From Acidipila sp. EB88 (lineage in GTDB: Bacteria; Acidobacteriota; Terriglobia; Terriglobales; Acidobacteriaceae): 64,000 bases of DNA. Shown here in pieces: positions 59,173-64,000 of the stretch. Where the stretch lies: assembly GCF_003858395.1 (NCBI RefSeq), contig NZ_QWEV01000005.1, positions 310,001 to 374,000 on the forward strand. Reading direction: 5' to 3'. A program made the translations under genes and the position numbers. The first letter of the stretch is position 1. Each line of letters starts with the position of its first letter. Below the pieces are notes generated by a model, which did not search any database, was not told the origin of the DNA, and saw only the letters and a program-made list of their open reading frames with translations.

Positions 59173-59196
59173 AGCGTGTATTTTACACGCTATGCT
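59168..59196 (-). other. Perfect 13-bp palindrome over the GT2 start codon
   Basis: AGCATAGCGTGTA (59168-59180) and TACACGCTATGCT (59184-59196) are exact reverse complements with a 3-base spacer. The gene's ATG (59170-59172) is part of one arm. In RNA this would form a stable hairpin that hides the start codon. As DNA it could be an operator. It lies in the 42-bp gap after the small unknown gene at 59214-59468. Confidence 0.75.
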
Positions 59197-59213
59197 GCCG
59201 GTTCCCGACGAGC

Positions 59214-59468
59214 TTAGAGCTTGGGAAAGCCCTCGGCCTCATCGTAGTTTCCTACCATTTCGAGGTAGATGCGCTGCCCGGAGGCTGCTTCTTCCAGGGC
59301 GTTGTCGACAAGATCGGGTGCGCCGCCCTGCCGGCGAAGCCAGCCGGCAGCGTCTTCGAGACTGGGCGACTCGTACACGGCGCTGTCCTTGCGATAGTTG
59401 GAGCCTACCTGCTCGGTGATGACGTATGTCTCACCCTTCTTTTCAATCTCGAGTGTGCGCAGTGCCAT
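59214..59468 (-). CDS. Small conserved-type protein of unknown function
   Basis: 84 residues, no signal peptide, no membrane segment. It starts LRTLEIEKKGETYVITEQVG and contains SLEDAAGWLRRQGGAP and EEAASGQRIYLEMVG, i.e. a beta-rich first third and two helices. I do not recognise the family. It starts with ATG 59468 and ends 41 bp before the GT2 start, so the two may be one unit, separated by the palindrome. Confidence 0.6.
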   Translation of the reverse strand: MALRTLEIEKKGETYVITEQVGSNYRKDSAVYESPSLEDAAGWLRRQGGAPDLVDNALEEAASGQRIYLEMVGNYDEAEGFPKL

Positions 59469-59591
59469 GCGGGTAACCCTCCTGGTTTCGTTTCAGTTCG
59501 ATGCAGGAGTGGAGCGTTGTGCCTTCCGGGGCAGGGTTTGGGGCTGCACGTGGCCACTTCGCCAGAGTGGGCGTGAGACGGCGGTGCGGGC

Positions 59592-59626
59592 TTCCCACGT
59601 CTCTGACGCGAGCCGTGGGGCACCCG
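59592..59626 (+). repeat. Dispersed palindromic repeat, copy 2
   Basis: 35-bp block from TTCCCACGTCTCTGACGCGA to GTGGGGCACCCG, 27 of 35 identical to copy 1 at 58078-58112. It lies in the 251-bp gap between the threonine aldolase stop and the small gene at 59214-59468. Nothing else recognisable is in that gap. Confidence 0.6.
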
Positions 59627-59719
59627 AACTGGTTCTTGCTCTCAAGGGAAAACGCCACGGAGTGGCAGCCAGTCGCGCAGGCGGATTGTCGTTTGCACCA
59701 GAAGCGGTCGCCCGAAGCT

Positions 59720-60814
<1,095 letters not shown>

Positions 60815-60828
60815 GGTGCCCTCATTAT

Positions 60829-62184
60829 CTACGCAATCGTGGGTATGGAGGTAGCCGGGTAGGAGGAAGGTTGCGTTTCGGCATGGGGCAGCGGCTGCGG
60901 GTTCTGTTCAGGGGCAGGCTGGTCTTCCGCGGCGAGCAGTGCGGCGAACACGTCATTGGAAAGCAGCTGGCCGCGCCGGGTCAGCGCAACGCGGTCCACG
61001 GGGCCGCCGTCGCCGGGCGTGCGGGTCAGCAGATCGGCCTCGGCAAGCTCGGCGAGCACGGCTGAAAAAGGTGCCAGGGCGTCTCCCCCGAACTGCCGGG
61101 TGAGCAGCGCGAGCGAGACGCCGGCGGTGCGGCGCAGGCCCAGGAACCAGGCTTCTTCGAGCTCCTCGCGCGGGGTGAGCAGCTCGGGCTCGTCCCAGGT
61201 GGTGGCGTGGTGCGGTGCGAGAAAGGCGTCAAGCTCTTCAGGGATAGCAAAGCGGGCGGCGGCGCCGGTGTGCGCGTGCCGAAGCATGGAGTGGGCGTCG
61301 ACCCCGACGCCGAGGTAGGGCCGGCGAAGCCAGTAACGCTCGTTGTGCACGGAGCGGCCGCCGGGCCGGGCGAAGTTGGAGATTTCGTACTGGGCGAGGC
61401 CCGCCTGCGCGAGCCGGTCAATCGCGGCGGCGTACCAGTCGGCGACGATGTCTTCGCGGGGCAGCAGCGCCGCACCGAACCGCGCGCCCCCGCGCAGGGC
61501 TTCGGCGCCGAGGCGCGAGTCTTCGTCGAGCTCGAACATGTACACGGAGGAGTGGTCGAGCGATGCTTCGGTAAGTCGGTCGAGCGAGTGGTGCCAGCTT
61601 TCAGTGGTTTGCCCGGGCAGCCCCGCAATCAGGTCGGCGGAGACGTGCGCGACGCCGGAGCGGCGCATGCGCTCGATCTCGGCTAGGGCTTCGTCGCCGG
61701 AGTGGGTGCGGGCGGTGGCGCGGGCTTCTGCCTCCACGAACGACTGCACGCCGAACGAGACGCGGTTGAGCCCTACGGTCAACCCCGCGTCAAGGGTGTC
61801 GGGGTCGAGCTGGAGCGGCGCGGCCTCCAGCGTGATCTCGGCATCGGGGAGCACGTGGAAGTGTTCGCGGATGGTGTGGAACAGGGTGGTCAGCAGGTCT
61901 GGTGGCAGCAGCGAGGGGGTACCGCCGCCGAGATAGATGGTGTCGATGGTGTGGGGCAGGGTGAGGCTGTGTCGGTGCGCCCAGGCGCGTGCGGCGGCGA
62001 GCTGGCGCTCAAGCGCCGCCACGTAAGCGGGCATGGCCGAGGCCGGGTAGACGCCCGAGGCGAAGTTGCAGAAGGTGCACTTGGCGCGGCAGAACGGCAC
62101 AGCAAGGTAGAGGCCCAGGGTGTCTGGCCTGGGTGGGCGGGCGTCCCCGGGCGCCGCGTGGATCGGGTTTTCGAGGTCCGGCAT
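60829..62184 (-). CDS. hemW: HemW-like radical SAM protein (coproporphyrinogen oxidase family)
   Basis: 451 residues. The radical-SAM cluster is [10 protein letters not shown] (Cys32, 36, 39), followed by [13 protein letters not shown] (SAM glycine motif), [15 protein letters not shown] and [14 protein letters not shown]. The C-terminal HemN-like domain includes [22 protein letters not shown], the HemW heme-insertion region. HemW inserts heme into haemoproteins or chaperones it. The segment before the first Cys reads YLAVPFC, where relatives have Y(V/I)HIPFC. The final ~30 residues are Pro/Gln-rich. It heads a unit with ltaE. Confidence 0.88.
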   Translation of the reverse strand: MPDLENPIHAAPGDARPPRPDTLGLYLAVPFCRAKCTFCNFASGVYPASAMPAYVAALERQLAAARAWAHRHSLTLPHTIDTIYLGGGTPSLLPPDLLTTLFHTIREHFHVLPDAEITLEAAPLQLDPDTLDAGLTVGLNRVSFGVQSFVEAEARATARTHSGDEALAEIERMRRSGVAHVSADLIAGLPGQTTESWHHSLDRLTEASLDHSSVYMFELDEDSRLGAEALRGGARFGAALLPREDIVADWYAAAIDRLAQAGLAQYEISNFARPGGRSVHNERYWLRRPYLGVGVDAHSMLRHAHTGAAARFAIPEELDAFLAPHHATTWDEPELLTPREELEEAWFLGLRRTAGVSLALLTRQFGGDALAPFSAVLAELAEADLLTRTPGDGGPVDRVALTRRGQLLSNDVFAALLAAEDQPAPEQNPQPLPHAETQPSSYPATSIPTIA

Positions 62185-62327
62185 GTGCGTACTTCCCTGC
62201 TTTCAAGGGTACGCTGCTGCGGATAGTTCCCGTGCGGGCAGGTCGCTTGCTGGTTCGCTATGGTCCGGAGAAAATGCTGCGGAGCAGACGGCTTGTGGAG
62301 CTTGCAGGTTGTGCCGGCTTCGTCTGT

Positions 62328-62360
62328 CTCACGTCCCAGAAGCGAGACATGGGGCACGCT
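62328..62360 (+). repeat. Dispersed palindromic repeat, copy 3
   Basis: About 33 bp from CTCACGTCCCAGAAGCGAGA to CATGGGGCACGCT, 25 of 33 identical to copy 2. Same orientation as the other two. It lies in the 212-bp gap between the hemW start and the 3' end of the small membrane-protein gene; the rest of the gap shows nothing recognisable. On the minus strand it lies upstream of hemW. Confidence 0.5.
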
Positions 62361-62396
62361 TTTTCTTGGCCGAGGCGGGGAGGGCGCTGCGCCGGG

Positions 62397-62729
62397 TCAC
62401 GATCCGGCGGGGCAGGCGTGGTGCGCGAAGTCGATCCAGACGGCGATGGGCCAGAGCACGGCGGCGGCCAGCCACCACCGCCCGGCACCCCAGCGTCGAC
62501 GGCGGACGATGCCGACGCCCCAGACGAAGTTAATGAGGAAGAAAAGGCTCAGGATCGGCAGGATCGCCACCGCCCAGGTGATGGGCTCGCCGGTGATGGT
62601 GCGCAGGCCCGCGGCGCACTCCTGCGGCATGACCCAGGAGAACGAAGCCGCGTAGACGTAAAACATGGCGCCAAGGGCATTCAGGGCGAAGAGGCCGGCG
62701 CCTCGCCTGGAGATCAAACGATCTGTCAT
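62397..62729 (-). CDS. Small membrane protein of unknown function
   Basis: 110 residues with three hydrophobic segments (about 12-33, 50-70 and 84-102), separated by Arg-rich turns (RRRRWGAGRWW). No recognisable family. ATG 62729 is chosen; the region upstream up to 62905 contains the divergent ABC exporter promoter. No partner is suggested by context. Confidence 0.6.
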   Translation of the reverse strand: MTDRLISRRGAGLFALNALGAMFYVYAASFSWVMPQECAAGLRTITGEPITWAVAILPILSLFFLINFVWGVGIVRRRRWGAGRWWLAAAVLWPIAVWIDFAHHACPAGS

Positions 62730-62904
62730 CTGCGCTCAAGCGTAGCTGCCTTCGGCGCAAAGCGAGCGGCCGAGCACGCGAGATGTGGTTACTGCCGGGC
62801 AGCGTGCGGGAAGGATGGGCCCGTGCGGATGGTGCCCGGGCCACGGCTATTTTTGGCCTCGCTCGATCGGGACGGGGCGCGCTCGCTAAAATAGAGGCAC
62901 CCAC

Positions 62905-64000
62905 ATGGCCGAGGCAACGCAGCAAACAGCAACGCCGCAACAACCGCAGGATGATGATGTCGTAGGAAAAGCGTATGACGGACGCCTGATGCGGCGGCTG
63001 CTTACCTATCTGCGCCCGTACAAGCTGATTGCCGCCGTGTCGCTGGTGGCGATCCTGCTCAAGGCGGGGCTGGACGTGCTGGGGCCCTACCTGTTCAAGG
63101 TGGCGCTGGATCTTTACCTGACGCCGCGGTTCTCGCACCTTTCGCCGCAGGAGCAGGCGAGCACGCACTCATTCCTGTCGAGGTACCTGAGCACCGACGC
63201 GGCGCGGGGCGTGACGGAGCTGGCGGCCCTGTACATGGGCTCGCTCACGCTCTCGTACCTGCTGGAGTTTGCGCAGACCTACGTGCTGCAGTGGATGGGC
63301 CAGAAGGTGATGTTTGACATGCGCCGGCAGATCTTTGGCCACATGCAGCGCATGCACATCGGCTTCTTTGACAAAAACCCCGTGGGGCGGCTGGTGACCC
63401 GGCTTACCAGCGATGTGGACGCGCTGAACGAGATGTTCACCTCGGGCATCTTCGCGATCTTTGAAGATGTATTCGTGCTGATCGGCATCGTCGCCGTAAT
63501 GCTCTCGATGAGCTGGTGGCTGGCGCTGCTTACCTTCTCGGTGCTGCCGCTGATCCTGTTGATCACGCGCATCTTCCGCAAGTATGTGCGGGAGTCGTAC
63601 CGCCGGATCCGCGCCGCCGTGGCGCGCATCAACGCGTACACGCAGGAGCATATCTCGGGTATGCCGCTGGTGCAGTTGTTCAACCGGCAGGAGCGCGCGT
63701 ACCGGGACTTCGAAGAGATCAACGCGGTGCACATGGTCGCGTTCAAGGACTCGATCCTGGCGTACGCGTTGTACTACCCGGGCGTGGAGTTGCTGTCAAC
63801 AGTCGCGATTGCGCTGGTGATCTGGATCGGCGGCAGCGGAGTGCTGCGCGGCACCGTCACGCTGGGCGTGCTGGTGGCGTTCATCCAGTACTCGCAACGG
63901 TTCTTCCGGCCGATCCAGGATTTAAGCGAAAAGTACAACATCCTGCAGGCGGCGATGGCAGCCAGCGAGCGCGTGTTCAAGCTGCTGGACTCGGAGCCCG
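62905..64000 (+). CDS. ABC exporter, MsbA/lipid A-type, N-terminal part (3' cut by window edge)
   Basis: 365 codons run from ATG 62905 to the window edge with no stop. The visible part is the ABC exporter membrane domain: six helices, beginning LIAAVSLVAILLKAGLDVLGPY, with MRRQIFGHMQRMHIGFFDKNPVGRLVTRLTSDVDAL (the intracellular coupling loop) and ending at RFFRPIQDLSEKYNILQAAMAASERVFKLLD, just before the nucleotide-binding domain. A hydrophilic ~25-residue Gln/Asp-rich N terminus precedes it. The ATPase half lies outside. A TAAAAT at 62886-62891 could be a -10 box, but no -35 is clear. Substrate unknown. Confidence 0.92.
   Translation, partial: MAEATQQTATPQQPQDDDVVGKAYDGRLMRRLLTYLRPYKLIAAVSLVAILLKAGLDVLGPYLFKVALDLYLTPRFSHLSPQEQASTHSFLSRYLSTDAARGVTELAALYMGSLTLSYLLEFAQTYVLQWMGQKVMFDMRRQIFGHMQRMHIGFFDKNPVGRLVTRLTSDVDALNEMFTSGIFAIFEDVFVLIGIVAVMLSMSWWLALLTFSVLPLILLITRIFRKYVRESYRRIRAAVARINAYTQEHISGMPLVQLFNRQERAYRDFEEINAVHMVAFKDSILAYALYYPGVELLSTVAIALVIWIGGSGVLRGTVTLGVLVAFIQYSQRFFRPIQDLSEKYNILQAAMAASERVFKLLDSEP

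Overview
The window reads as chromosomal DNA from a high-GC, Gram-negative-type bacterium, most likely an acidobacterium of the Terriglobia (Terriglobus, Granulicella or Edaphobacter type). This is an inference. It rests on a TonB-dependent receptor with an N-terminal carboxypeptidase-regulatory domain, a long secreted HExxHxxGxxH metalloprotease, a GlgE plus TreS-maltokinase pathway, an outer-membrane-linked exopolysaccharide locus, and dispersed intergenic palindromes. I see no rRNA, tRNA, CRISPR array, insertion sequence, prophage or integrase. The window is gene-dense, with about 50 protein genes, and two of these are cut by the edges (a ThiF-type enzyme at the left, an MsbA-type ABC exporter at the right).

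Layout. 1-2.4 kb: end of a ThiF/MoeB-type gene, an ECF sigma factor overlapping a small zinc-binding anti-sigma-like protein, and shikimate kinase. 2.6-6.7 kb: heme O synthase, a DrrAB-type ABC transporter, a DUF420 protein and a small membrane protein, probably a cytochrome oxidase assembly cluster. 6.8-9.0 kb: ssb, a DUF1059 protein, frataxin (cyaY) and a WaaE-like glycosyltransferase. 9.1-11.6 kb: secreted zinc metalloprotease, closed by a very strong terminator. 11.7-16.7 kb (minus): DUF1641 protein, a large FdhF-type molybdenum oxidoreductase and homoserine dehydrogenase. 16.8-19.0 kb: YkgJ-type cysteine cluster protein, quinone oxidoreductase and guanine deaminase. 19.3-24.9 kb: a four-gene efflux operon (TolC, YtcA-like lipoprotein, HlyD/MdtN, FUSC/MdtO).

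24.9-33.6 kb (minus): a tightly overlapped exopolysaccharide operon (Wzc-like, Wza-like, O-antigen ligase/polymerase, acyltransferase, GT4, Wzx flippase), with a divergent pair (GT2, WecB/TagA/CpsF) at 34.1-36.1 kb. 36.3-39.5 kb: a VOC gene carrying a frameshift, a GT2 and an FAD oxidoreductase. 39.6-44.2 kb: a TonB-dependent receptor, a GH43 glycosidase and a small monooxygenase-like protein. 44.3-55.8 kb (minus): DNA ligase D, a TM-helix channel-like protein, a divergent glycosyltransferase, TreS-maltokinase and GlgE. 56.0-62.7 kb (minus): a MerA/Lpd-like flavoprotein, DUF4126, a GT2, a small unknown, threonine aldolase, HemW and a small membrane protein. This last stretch carries three copies of one intergenic palindrome.

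The most coherent systems are: trehalose to alpha-glucan conversion (TreS isomerises trehalose to maltose, the fused kinase makes maltose 1-phosphate, GlgE polymerises it) with an extra degenerate GT-A protein in the same operon; the Wzx/Wzy-type polysaccharide locus; and the MdtNOP/YtcA-like exporter. Points worth checking are that degenerate glycosyltransferase, the Cys-Gln active site of the FdhF-like protein, the VOC frameshift at an A6 tract, a perfect 13-bp palindrome over a start codon, and the three-copy palindrome family.
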